A stretch of 64,000 nt of DNA from Flagellimonas oceanensis (GTDB taxonomy: Bacteria; Bacteroidota; Bacteroidia; Flavobacteriales; Flavobacteriaceae): NCBI RefSeq assembly GCF_003992595.1, contig NZ_RZNA01000013.1:1-64000 (forward strand), in the 5' to 3' direction. Positions within the stretch are counted from its first letter, which is position 1, and every line of letters starts with the position of its first letter. Below the pieces are notes generated by a model that was not told the origin of the DNA, did no database searches, and saw only the letters and a list, made by a program, of their open reading frames with translations. The position numbers were made by a program, and so were the translations under genes. Shown in pieces: positions 16,460-23,774 of the stretch.

Positions 16460-18129
16460 CATTCCTCCTCCCCCTTATCTTATTCATCAATTGCAAGCAA
16501 CAACCCGCAACACCTACAGGACTGGTCGCCGAAAAAGCCATGGTGGTATCAGCTCGTGAAGAAGCTTCACAATTGGCAGTCGACATCATGAAAAAAGGTG
16601 GAAACGCCTTTGATGCCATGGTGGCAACGGAACTAACCCTTGTAGTCGCCTATCCATTTGCGGGAAGCGTAGGTGGCGGTGGATTTATGGTCTACCGTAA
16701 GAATGATGGCGAGATTGGAGGAATTGATTATCGTGAAAAAGCTCCACTTGCAGCCCACAAGGATATGTATTTAGACTCCTTGGGCAATGTGATTCCAGGC
16801 ATGAGCACTTCTGGAGGAACCGCAGTGGGGGTGCCCGGCACCGTGGCCGGAGTGCTCGAAGTACACAAAAAATTCGGGAAACTTCCTTTAAAGGAAATCA
16901 TACAGCCTATCATCGAATTCGCCAATAAAGGCCTAGTCGTCACTGAAAATCAAGCTAACCGATTGGAAAGATATAGGGAGCGATTCATTGAGGCCAATGG
17001 CGATAGCACCAAATTTGCAGGTCCTTTTGTCGCTGGGGACACCATAAAACACCCAGCCTACGCCAAAACATTGCAAAAAATCATGGAAGAAGGGCGTGAT
17101 GGTTTCTACAAAGGCGAAGTGGCACAAAAATTGGCCGCTTTTGTTCAGGAAAATGGAGGTCTGATCACAGAAGAAGATTTGGAAAAGTATGAACCCGTTT
17201 GGAGAGACCCCATCGTTTTTGACTATAAGGACATCAAAGTGATTTCCATGAGCCCACCCAGTAGCGGAGGGGTAACCATCAATCAAATGTTTAAAATGAT
17301 GGAACCTTATGATGTTTCAAAATTTGGGCATAACTCCGAAAAAACCATTCAATTGTTTACAGAAGCATCCCGAAGGGCCTATGCCGACAGAAATTACTAC
17401 TTGGGCGACCCTGACTTTGTGGACATTCCTTACGATGTCTTGTTAAGTGATGATTACCTTCAAGATAGAATGTCCAACTTCTCTTTTGATAAAGCCACGC
17501 TATCATCAGAAGTAAGCCATGGGGAAGTGGAAATCGTTGAAAGCGACCAAACCACACATTTCTCCATTGTGGATAGTGAAGGGAATGCGGTTTCTGTAAC
17601 CTCGACGCTCAATGGAGGATATGGCTCCAAATTGTACTGTGCAGAGGTGGGCATCTTCTTAAACAACGAAATGGACGATTTTAGCGCCAAGGCAGGAGTG
17701 CCCAATATGTTCGGGCTCATTGGAGCCGAAGCCAATAGCATTGCACCGGAAAAACGTATGCTGAGTAGCATGACGCCCACCATCGTGGAGAAAGATGGTC
17801 AATTGTATATGGTAGTGGGCACACCGGGGGGCTCTACCATTATCACGGCTGTTGCCCAAACCATTTTAAATGTATACGAGTTCAACTTAAGCATGCAAGA
17901 TGCGGTAGACGCACCAAGGTTCCACCATCAGTGGTTACCAGATGTGGTGGTTTTTGAACCCGAAGGGTTTTCCGAAGAGCTTAAGTCTGACTTGAAATCC
18001 AAAGGATACATCATCAATGAAGACCGCACACCCATTATTGGTAAAGTGGATGCGATTCGCGTACTGCCCGATGGAAAACTGGAAGGCGGAGCCGACAAGC
18101 GCGGGGATGACACCGCCGTGGGATATTAA
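16447..18129 (+). CDS. ggt: Gamma-glutamyltransferase
   Basis: A 560-residue Ntn-hydrolase precursor that transfers or hydrolyses gamma-glutamyl groups (for example of glutathione) outside the cytosol. The autocleavage site and nucleophile are in DQTTHFSIVD, with Thr369 as the expected new N terminus of the small subunit; GTPGGSTII and DAPRFHHQW follow as usual. The N terminus is a short hydrophobic signal ending FINC (Cys17), suggesting a lipoprotein with an unusual lipobox. It overlaps acpH by 13 bases and is followed after 10 bases by an ATP-grasp gene. Confidence 0.93.
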   Translation: MRRLTFLLPLILFINCKQQPATPTGLVAEKAMVVSAREEASQLAVDIMKKGGNAFDAMVATELTLVVAYPFAGSVGGGGFMVYRKNDGEIGGIDYREKAPLAAHKDMYLDSLGNVIPGMSTSGGTAVGVPGTVAGVLEVHKKFGKLPLKEIIQPIIEFANKGLVVTENQANRLERYRERFIEANGDSTKFAGPFVAGDTIKHPAYAKTLQKIMEEGRDGFYKGEVAQKLAAFVQENGGLITEEDLEKYEPVWRDPIVFDYKDIKVISMSPPSSGGVTINQMFKMMEPYDVSKFGHNSEKTIQLFTEASRRAYADRNYYLGDPDFVDIPYDVLLSDDYLQDRMSNFSFDKATLSSEVSHGEVEIVESDQTTHFSIVDSEGNAVSVTSTLNGGYGSKLYCAEVGIFLNNEMDDFSAKAGVPNMFGLIGAEANSIAPEKRMLSSMTPTIVEKDGQLYMVVGTPGGSTIITAVAQTILNVYEFNLSMQDAVDAPRFHHQWLPDVVVFEPEGFSEELKSDLKSKGYIINEDRTPIIGKVDAIRVLPDGKLEGGADKRGDDTAVGY

Positions 18130-18139
18130 TTTTCTTTGA

Positions 18140-19066
18140 ATGGAATACGATGTTGTTGTTTTGACAGACCACCGCTACGTGGCTCCACAGAAGAAGACAC
18201 CCTATATTGAAAATGTGCTTCAGGAAGACCACTTGGTTTTGAAAGCTTTGGAAAATCAAGGGTTAAAAGCCATACGCATATCGTGGGACGACCCCGATTT
18301 TGATTGGTCGACCACCCAATATGCACTATTCCGAACCACCTGGGATTATTTTGACCGCTATGTGGAATTCTCGGAATGGTTGGAAAAAGCGTCCAGACAA
18401 ACACAGTTCATCAATTCCAAAGAATTGATTTATTGGAATATTGACAAGCATTATCTGCAAGATTTATCCAATGCGGGATTAAACATTCCTAGAACAATAT
18501 TTATAGAAAAAGGTTCAACTGAGACACTTGTCGAAGCCATAGCCAAAGCTAAATCAGAGCATGGTTTTATGGCGGACGCCTATATTTTAAAACCCTGTGT
18601 ATCGGGAGCGGCTCGCCATACCTACAAAATAGGACAAGATAGGATTGTCGACCATGAATCCATTTTTCAAGAATTGGTAGCGAATGAATCCATGATGCTT
18701 CAGGAATTTCAGCACAACATTGTTTCGGAAGGGGAAATCTCCATGATGGTGTTTAATGGCGAGTTCTCCCACGCCGTGTTGAAAATTGCCAAACCCGGTG
18801 ATTTCAGGGTTCAGGATGATTTTGGGGGTACTGTTCATGATTACTCGCCAAGTGCAGAACAAATAGCTTTTGCCAAAAGTATGGTACATGCCGCACCTGA
18901 GCTGCCCATTTATGCCAGAGTGGATATTTTTAGGGATAATGAAGGTAACTGGGCCTTAGCCGAATTGGAAATTTTTGAACCAGAACTCTGGTTTCGGCTT
19001 AAGCCAGAAGCCGCAAACATGCTGGCGAGGAACATTAAAGAGAAATGTTTGCTCGATGAAGTCTAG
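18140..19066 (+). CDS. RimK/DcsG-like ATP-grasp protein
   Basis: A 308-residue cytosolic protein with an ATP-grasp fold. The nucleotide-binding lysine segment YILKPCVSGAARHTYKI (about 150-166) and a late acidic metal site (ALAELEIFEPELWFR) are visible. The closest layout I recall is the DcsG-like group (named after the D-cycloserine pathway ATP-grasp enzyme), most of which are uncharacterised. Such enzymes join a carboxylate to an amine or thiol using ATP. It lies 10 bases after ggt, so a shared role in gamma-glutamyl or small-peptide metabolism is possible but unproven. Confidence 0.75.
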   Translation: MEYDVVVLTDHRYVAPQKKTPYIENVLQEDHLVLKALENQGLKAIRISWDDPDFDWSTTQYALFRTTWDYFDRYVEFSEWLEKASRQTQFINSKELIYWNIDKHYLQDLSNAGLNIPRTIFIEKGSTETLVEAIAKAKSEHGFMADAYILKPCVSGAARHTYKIGQDRIVDHESIFQELVANESMMLQEFQHNIVSEGEISMMVFNGEFSHAVLKIAKPGDFRVQDDFGGTVHDYSPSAEQIAFAKSMVHAAPELPIYARVDIFRDNEGNWALAELEIFEPELWFRLKPEAANMLARNIKEKCLLDEV

Positions 19067-19100
19067 TTTGCAACACTTATATTTATATAAATATTTAAAA

Positions 19101-20096
19101 ATGAAAAACTTACCGATCCTTCTGTTGAGTATTACCTTAGGCTGTTTTGCACAACAAACGACCACAGGAAATTTAGTTGCATTGGACGATGCTTTTTTTG
19201 ACTATGTTGACGAAAATGCTAAAATAGAAGTACTGGCCGAAGGATTTATATGGTCCGAAGGACCCGTCTGGGTAAAGGACGGTGGGTTTTTGCTGTTTTC
19301 GGATGCTCCGCAGAACACCATCTTTAAGTGGCAGGATGATGAGGGAATAACAGCATTTTTAAAACCGTCCGGTTACACCGGTGTTTTGCCTTATGGTAAT
19401 GAGCCCGGAAGTAATGGATTAATCATCAACAATGATGGCGAATTGGTAGCCTGCGAACACGGGGACCGAAGAATATCGAGGATGCCCCTGTCAAATGGCG
19501 GAAAAGTGACAGTGGCAGACACTTGGCAAGGCAAACGGTTCAATAGCCCAAATGATATTGTGCAAGCCTCCAACGGCACCTATTATTTTACAGACCCTCC
19601 CTATGGCTTGCCCGAACAACAAAATTCAGCTTCGCGTGAAATTGATGCTTTTGGAGTATTTAAAATAGACCCTAACGGTCAGGTGGATATGGTAATCAGT
19701 AATCTCAGCCGTCCAAATGGTGTAGCCTTGTCACCAGATGAAAAAATACTTTACGTAAACCAATCGGATTCCAACGCGCCATACATCATGGCTTATAACA
19801 TTCAGCAGGATGGTTCCTTGGATGAAGGTCGTATCTTTTTTGATGCAACCTCGTTGATCGAATCTGGATTTGTGGGTTCTTTGGATGGTTTAAAGGTGGC
19901 CCAAGACGGAACCATTTTCTCCACAGGACCTAGTGGTGTATTGGTCATTACTCCTGAAGGTAAGCTTTTAGGACGTATAGAAACGGGGCAACGCACAGCC
20001 AATTGCACATGGGGCGATGATGGTACTGTCCTTTACATGACGGCACACAACTATTTAATGCGAATTCAGACCAAAACTAAGGGGACTGGTTTCTAA
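19101..20096 (+). CDS. SMP-30/gluconolactonase/LRE family protein, exported
   Basis: A 331-residue six-bladed beta-propeller with a signal peptide (MKNLPILLLSITLGCFAQ). Family features include the acidic WSEGPVW metal-ligand region, NGLIINNDGELVACEHGDRR, SPNDIV and SRPNGVALSPDEKILYVNQ. These proteins hydrolyse lactones such as gluconolactone with a divalent metal; here the site is periplasmic and the substrate unknown. I chose the ATG at 19101, because the open frame running back to 18975 overlaps the upstream gene and lacks a signal sequence. It ends 4 bases before the convergent repressor gene. Confidence 0.88.
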   Translation: MKNLPILLLSITLGCFAQQTTTGNLVALDDAFFDYVDENAKIEVLAEGFIWSEGPVWVKDGGFLLFSDAPQNTIFKWQDDEGITAFLKPSGYTGVLPYGNEPGSNGLIINNDGELVACEHGDRRISRMPLSNGGKVTVADTWQGKRFNSPNDIVQASNGTYYFTDPPYGLPEQQNSASREIDAFGVFKIDPNGQVDMVISNLSRPNGVALSPDEKILYVNQSDSNAPYIMAYNIQQDGSLDEGRIFFDATSLIESGFVGSLDGLKVAQDGTIFSTGPSGVLVITPEGKLLGRIETGQRTANCTWGDDGTVLYMTAHNYLMRIQTKTKGTGF

Positions 20097-20100
20097 ATGT

Positions 20101-20856
20101 CTACTGGGAAATCTGTTTTTTCAACTCCTCCATCGATTCTTGAAGTTGTTTCAACAGTCCTGTTTCCGTAGTGGCATCCACATTAAACGTCAACTTGCTG
20201 CTTACCTCCCAAATTTCCTGTATCTGAAAGGGTTTGATTTCATAGGGCGGATAGGTTTCGTTTAAAGAAACCAATGTGACATTGTTGGAGTTGGGTTTAC
20301 GCTCAATTTTCTTTACCATAACAGAATCTTGCAACACCACTACGTACATTTTGTTCGGACTCACATGGTCGATATGCTCTATGGCACGGGCCAAAACCCA
20401 ATCATTGGGTCTTAAATTGGGCAACATACTATCTCCTTCTACCTGAAAACCACGATAGGTAGCGTTCCGAAACTCCGGAATGGGCATATCAAAAGCGGGT
20501 AACTGTTGGTACCAGCTCGTATCTGCAATGTTCTGTGGATAACCTGCAGCTGCTTTGGCATTAACCATTACCATGTTGTCGTTCTCGGAATTATCAACCG
20601 TGACCACTTTGGGAATTACACTGGTTTTGGAAGTATCCAGATGTTTTTGATCACTTTCACCAAACAACCACAACGGATTGATCTTAAATTGTCGGAGCAG
20701 CTCGGATACCACCTTTCCGGATAGTTTGGTCCTCCCCCGTTCTATATCGGCCGTGGTGTTCTTTACGCCCAATAATTTAGCGAACTCGGTTTGAGTATAA
20801 CCGAGTTCTCTACGAATATCGGTAAATCGTTTTAGGGTTATTTCATTTTCCATCAT
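20101..20856 (-). CDS. LexA-like self-cleaving repressor (XRE HTH + S24 peptidase)
   Basis: A 251-residue repressor. An XRE-type helix-turn-helix (about 8-60) is joined to an S24/LexA peptidase domain. All parts for self-cleavage are visible: an Ala-Gly scissile site in AAAG-YP (Ala104-Gly105), the nucleophile Ser143 in VEGDSM, and the general base Lys182 in VMVKKIERK. By analogy to LexA and CI it would cleave itself on RecA filaments and release its operators. Start codons ATG 20856 and 20853 are adjacent; a TTG at 20859 is less likely. It is divergent from the radical-SAM gene with four operator-like palindromes between them. Confidence 0.88.
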   Translation of the reverse strand: MMENEITLKRFTDIRRELGYTQTEFAKLLGVKNTTADIERGRTKLSGKVVSELLRQFKINPLWLFGESDQKHLDTSKTSVIPKVVTVDNSENDNMVMVNAKAAAGYPQNIADTSWYQQLPAFDMPIPEFRNATYRGFQVEGDSMLPNLRPNDWVLARAIEHIDHVSPNKMYVVVLQDSVMVKKIERKPNSNNVTLVSLNETYPPYEIKPFQIQEIWEVSSKLTFNVDATTETGLLKQLQESMEELKKQISQ

Positions 20857-20868
20857 CAAGTCAATAAT

Positions 20869-20898
20869 GTCATGTTGAGTACAATCGAGACATCTCGC
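20869..20898. repeat. Short interspersed repeat in the repressor leader
   Basis: This GTCATGTTGAGT...CGAGACATCTCG sequence resembles the interspersed repeats near 155 and 22.32 kb. Its end CGAGA-CA-TCTCG (20886-20897) can form a small hairpin. It lies in the expected untranslated leader of the repressor mRNA. Confidence 0.45.
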
Positions 20899-20940
20899 AA
20901 CTTATTTTTCACGAAAGCAATCAAACTGACAATCCATTCT

Positions 20941-20948
20941 CAAATATA
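20941..20948 (-). promoter_or_regulatory. Candidate -7 box for the XRE-S24 repressor
   Basis: On the - strand this reads TATATTTG, an exact TAnnTTTG match. Operator 1 (20955-20969) begins 6 bases upstream of the box, between where -7 and -33 would be, so repressor bound there should block its own promoter. Confidence 0.6.
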
Positions 20949-20954
20949 GAAATT

Positions 20955-21033
20955 TTGGAATATTTCCAAAAACTTTTATGGATTATTTCCATTATTTGGA
21001 TTATGTCCATATATTTGATTGGAATATTTCCAA
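20955..21033. promoter_or_regulatory. Array of four operator-like palindromes
   Basis: Four related 15-base dyads are seen: TTGGAATATTTCCAA at 20955-20969 and again, identical, at 21019-21033, with two variants between them, ATGGATTATTTCCAT at 20978-20992 and TTGGATTATGTCCAT at 20996-21010. The common core is GGAnTATnTCC. Start-to-start spacings are 23, 18 and 23, so the array itself is symmetrical. The outer copies sit on the two divergent promoters, and the fourth ends 3 bases before the radical-SAM start. This is what an autoregulated repressor with a divergent target would use. Confidence 0.8.
21010..21017 (+). promoter_or_regulatory. Candidate -7 box for the radical-SAM gene
   Basis: TATATTTG, an exact TAnnTTTG match, lies between operators 3 and 4 and touches operator 3. 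The expected transcription start falls inside operator 4, giving a leader of about 12 bases. Confidence 0.6.
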
Positions 21034-21036
21034 GTT

Positions 21037-22299
21037 ATGAATTTTGATAGGATACGTGAAAAATTGAACATATTGGCGGATGCTGCAAAGTATGATGTCT
21101 CCTGTGCCAGCAGCGGAAGTGATCGGACCAACAAGGGGAAAGGACTGGGCAATGCTTCCAAAATGGGAATTTGCCATAGCTACACCGCAGATGGGCGATG
21201 CGTGTCCTTATTGAAAATCCTATTGACCAATCATTGTATTTTTGATTGCGCCTATTGTGTTACCCGAAAAAGTAATGATGTTCCGAGAGCTGCCTTCAAG
21301 GTGCAAGAGGTGGTCGACCTTACCATCAATTTTTATCGAAGAAATTATATTGAAGGGCTCTTTTTGAGTTCTGGAATATTCAAAAGTCCCGACCATACCA
21401 TGGAACGCTTGGTTTCCGTAGCCAAAAAACTACGGGAAGAGGAAAACTTTAACGGCTATATCCATTTAAAGTCAATTCCAGGTGCAAGCGATGAATTAAT
21501 GTACGAAGCGGGGCTTTATGCCGATCGACTTTCCGTCAATATCGAAGTGCCCACCATTTCGGGACTCAAATTGTTGGCGCCGGACAAAAAGCACGAAGAC
21601 TTTACCAAACCCATGGAAAAGGTTAGGAATGAAATTGTACGCTATACATCCGAACGTAAAATCATCAAAAGTACCCCGAAATATGCGCCAGCGGGCCAAA
21701 GCACACAAATGATAGTGGGTGCTTCCGGAGAATCGGATAAGGATATTATGTATTCGGCGACCTATTACTACAAAACGTTCAATATGAAACGCGTATACTA
21801 TTCTGGCTATGTGCCCGTGACCCACGATTCCCGTTTGCCCGCCATAGGCTCACAAGTGCCCATGTTACGCGAAAACCGATTGTACCAAACGGATTGGCTA
21901 TTGCGATTTTATGGCTTTTCCATTGGGGAAATATTGAACAACCAACACCCCAATTTGGATATGGATGTGGACCCAAAGCTCTCGTGGGCCTTGCGCAACC
22001 TCCATCATTTTCCTGTGGATGTGAATACAGCCGATAAGCGCCTTTTGGCCAGAATTCCAGGTATTGGAATGCGGTCAGTTGATAAAATCGTAAAGGCCAG
22101 AAAATTTAGAAAACTGAACTGGGACCATCTCAAAAAAATCGGAGTGGCCCTCAACCGTGCCCAATACTTTATGGTTTGCGATTCCCGCCATTGGGAGCGT
22201 CGTGACCTGGATGCGGATAAAATAAAAGGTATGATTCTGCAACATTCCACTGGAAAGTATCGGAATCAACACAGTACGCAATTGTCGTTGTTCAATTAA
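21037..22299 (+). CDS. Putative DNA modification/repair radical SAM protein (TIGR03916-like) with HhH domain
   Basis: A 420-residue protein. The radical-SAM cluster motif is CIFDCAYC (Cys67, Cys71, Cys74; CX3CX2C). The C-terminal part has a helix-hairpin-helix DNA-binding motif (about 325-360, ARIPGIGMRSVDKIVKAR). This layout matches the family I recall as a predicted DNA modification or repair radical-SAM enzyme, always found with a partner of the DUF4130/TIGR03915 type; its reaction is not known to me. The ATG at 21037 is chosen because the earlier TTG at 21019 lies in operator 4. It heads an operon under the divergent LexA-like repressor. Confidence 0.88.
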   Translation: MNFDRIREKLNILADAAKYDVSCASSGSDRTNKGKGLGNASKMGICHSYTADGRCVSLLKILLTNHCIFDCAYCVTRKSNDVPRAAFKVQEVVDLTINFYRRNYIEGLFLSSGIFKSPDHTMERLVSVAKKLREEENFNGYIHLKSIPGASDELMYEAGLYADRLSVNIEVPTISGLKLLAPDKKHEDFTKPMEKVRNEIVRYTSERKIIKSTPKYAPAGQSTQMIVGASGESDKDIMYSATYYYKTFNMKRVYYSGYVPVTHDSRLPAIGSQVPMLRENRLYQTDWLLRFYGFSIGEILNNQHPNLDMDVDPKLSWALRNLHHFPVDVNTADKRLLARIPGIGMRSVDKIVKARKFRKLNWDHLKKIGVALNRAQYFMVCDSRHWERRDLDADKIKGMILQHSTGKYRNQHSTQLSLFN

Positions 22300-22316
22300 G
22301 AATTGACAATGATTTC

Positions 22317-22363
22317 ATCTCGAAATGTCATCCTAAGCGCAGTCAAAGGAGTCTTCGGGAGAT
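22317..22363. repeat. Interspersed repeat inside the repair operon
   Basis: The ends ATCTC (22317-22321) and GAGAT (22359-22363) are inverted, and the interior GTCATCCTAAGCGCAGTC matches the flavobacterial repeat type seen elsewhere in the window. It sits in the 87-base gap between the radical-SAM gene and its partner and could reduce expression of the second gene. Confidence 0.5.
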
Positions 22364-22386
22364 TTTATAACTAAAAAGCAAACGTT

Positions 22387-23163
22387 ATGAATGCTTCAAC
22401 AACATTAGTTTATGACGGTAGTTTTAACGGATTCTTGACCGCCGTCTTTGTTGCGTTTGATGAAAAAATCAACGTGGCCGACATACAAAAGAACAATCAA
22501 TCCCAAAGTGGTCTGTTTTCTGAAACGGAAACCGTTTTCACTCATGTGGATAAAGCCAAACGCGTTTGGAACGGTATCCGCAACAAGAGTCACAATGCCA
22601 TTTCCAATGTGTACTTTGCGTTTTTGAGTGAAGCGGAGGGTGTTGAAATGATGCTCTACACCTACATTCAAAAATTAATGCGCACCAAAAACGGCAAGTA
22701 TTTGGACTATTCGGACAGTACCGTGCTGTACATTGCCCAGTTGGCCAAAAAAGTGGGACGCGAAAAACATCGCATGGAGGCCTTTGTAAGGTTTCAATTG
22801 ACCAAGGACGAGATTTACTTTGCCAATATTGAACCCGATTTTGATGTGCTACCGTTGATCTCCAAGCATTTTCGGGATCGCTATGCCGACCAAAAATGGT
22901 TGATTTATGACATTAAGCGGAAATATGGAATCTATTACGATTTGAACCATGTGGAAATGGTATCCCTCAACTTGAAGGACATCCACCATAACAAAACGGT
23001 TAAAAGTGATGCCTTTGACACAGAGGAATATGAATATCAGACCCTTTGGAACGATTATTTTAAAAGCACCAATATTGCATCGCGTATCAATCCTAAATTA
23101 CATACGCAGCACGTACCAAAACGTTATTGGAAGTATTTGAGTGAGAAGAAAGAGGCGGTTTAA
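22387..23163 (+). CDS. DUF4130 / TIGR03915-like putative DNA repair partner protein
   Basis: A 258-residue protein with the family start TTLVYDGSFNGFLTAVF and family end HTQHVPKRYWKYLSEKK. As I recall, this family is the obligate neighbour of the radical-SAM protein just upstream; in many Proteobacteria it is fused to a uracil-DNA glycosylase-like (UdgX type) domain. Here it ends right after the DUF4130 part, so the glycosylase domain is absent. No signal or membrane segment is seen. It shares the operon and, by inference, the LexA-like control of the upstream gene. Its last base abuts the convergent gene at 23164. Confidence 0.85.
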   Translation: MNASTTLVYDGSFNGFLTAVFVAFDEKINVADIQKNNQSQSGLFSETETVFTHVDKAKRVWNGIRNKSHNAISNVYFAFLSEAEGVEMMLYTYIQKLMRTKNGKYLDYSDSTVLYIAQLAKKVGREKHRMEAFVRFQLTKDEIYFANIEPDFDVLPLISKHFRDRYADQKWLIYDIKRKYGIYYDLNHVEMVSLNLKDIHHNKTVKSDAFDTEEYEYQTLWNDYFKSTNIASRINPKLHTQHVPKRYWKYLSEKKEAV

Positions 23164-23691
23164 TTAACCCTTACTCCTCTCCCCTACAAAATGGTCATTT
23201 TTGGTCTTGAACAGCACATTAAAACTGGTCAAACTGCCATAAATACGGGTAATATATTGCTGTAGGTCCACTTTTTCTTGGTCGTCTAGGTTTTTGCTAC
23301 TGTTTATTTTTTGCTCCATCACACGGATGCGGTCGCGCACCATCACAATTTTATGAAAAAAGGTCTCAATGGGCATTTCCTTGTTGGCAGTGCCATCATC
23401 AGGCTCCAAAATCAGTTTGCCACCTTTCCATTTATCGGCCATGGCCACTTTTTCATGGGTGTCACTCCACTTTTCCAGTATTTTGACCAAGGAACGTTCC
23501 ACATCAAAAAAGCTCACGCTGTCCACTTCATCGGCTACACCTTCAATCACTTCAAATTGGGAATCCAAATCAATGGTTTCCAATCCGTTTTCCAAAAAGG
23601 TCACCCAATAATGCTTGGACGATACGTTGGTTACCACACCCTTTCCATATTCCGGATGGTCTATTCTGGAGCCAATGCCTAATATTTTCAT
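23164..23691 (-). CDS. Small protein with PcrA/UvrD-tail-like (Tudor-type) N-terminal domain
   Basis: A 175-residue cytosolic protein I cannot assign to a named family. Its first 45 residues (IGSRIDHPEYGKGVV...) look like the Tudor-like tail of UvrD/PcrA helicases; the UvrD in this window ends with TGARVNHTRFGRGKI. The rest is helical and highly charged, with a likely helical hairpin from residue 110 on. In PcrA this tail contacts RNA polymerase, so a polymerase or DNA-linked role is possible but is inference. It ends immediately next to the DUF4130 gene with no gap. Confidence 0.65.
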   Translation of the reverse strand: MKILGIGSRIDHPEYGKGVVTNVSSKHYWVTFLENGLETIDLDSQFEVIEGVADEVDSVSFFDVERSLVKILEKWSDTHEKVAMADKWKGGKLILEPDDGTANKEMPIETFFHKIVMVRDRIRVMEQKINSSKNLDDQEKVDLQQYITRIYGSLTSFNVLFKTKNDHFVGERSKG

Positions 23692-23713
23692 AATAACATG
23701 TATTTTCTATTCT

Positions 23714-23721
23714 CAAATTTA
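23714..23721 (-). promoter_or_regulatory. Candidate -7 box for the Tudor-like gene
   Basis: Reads TAAATTTG on the - strand, an exact TAnnTTTG match, 22 bases before the start codon. On the + strand, TAACTTCG near 23742-23749 may serve the permease gene. Confidence 0.45.
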
Positions 23722-23774
23722 GAATTTTTGGCTGTATGCCCTAACTTCGTCCTTGGTTTTATAAACCAGCATTC

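Noticed and set aside
20101-23691. Prophage or phage remnant around the XRE-S24 repressor
   Set aside because: No integrase, structural or replication phage genes nearby; neighbours are chromosomal repair and metabolic genes.
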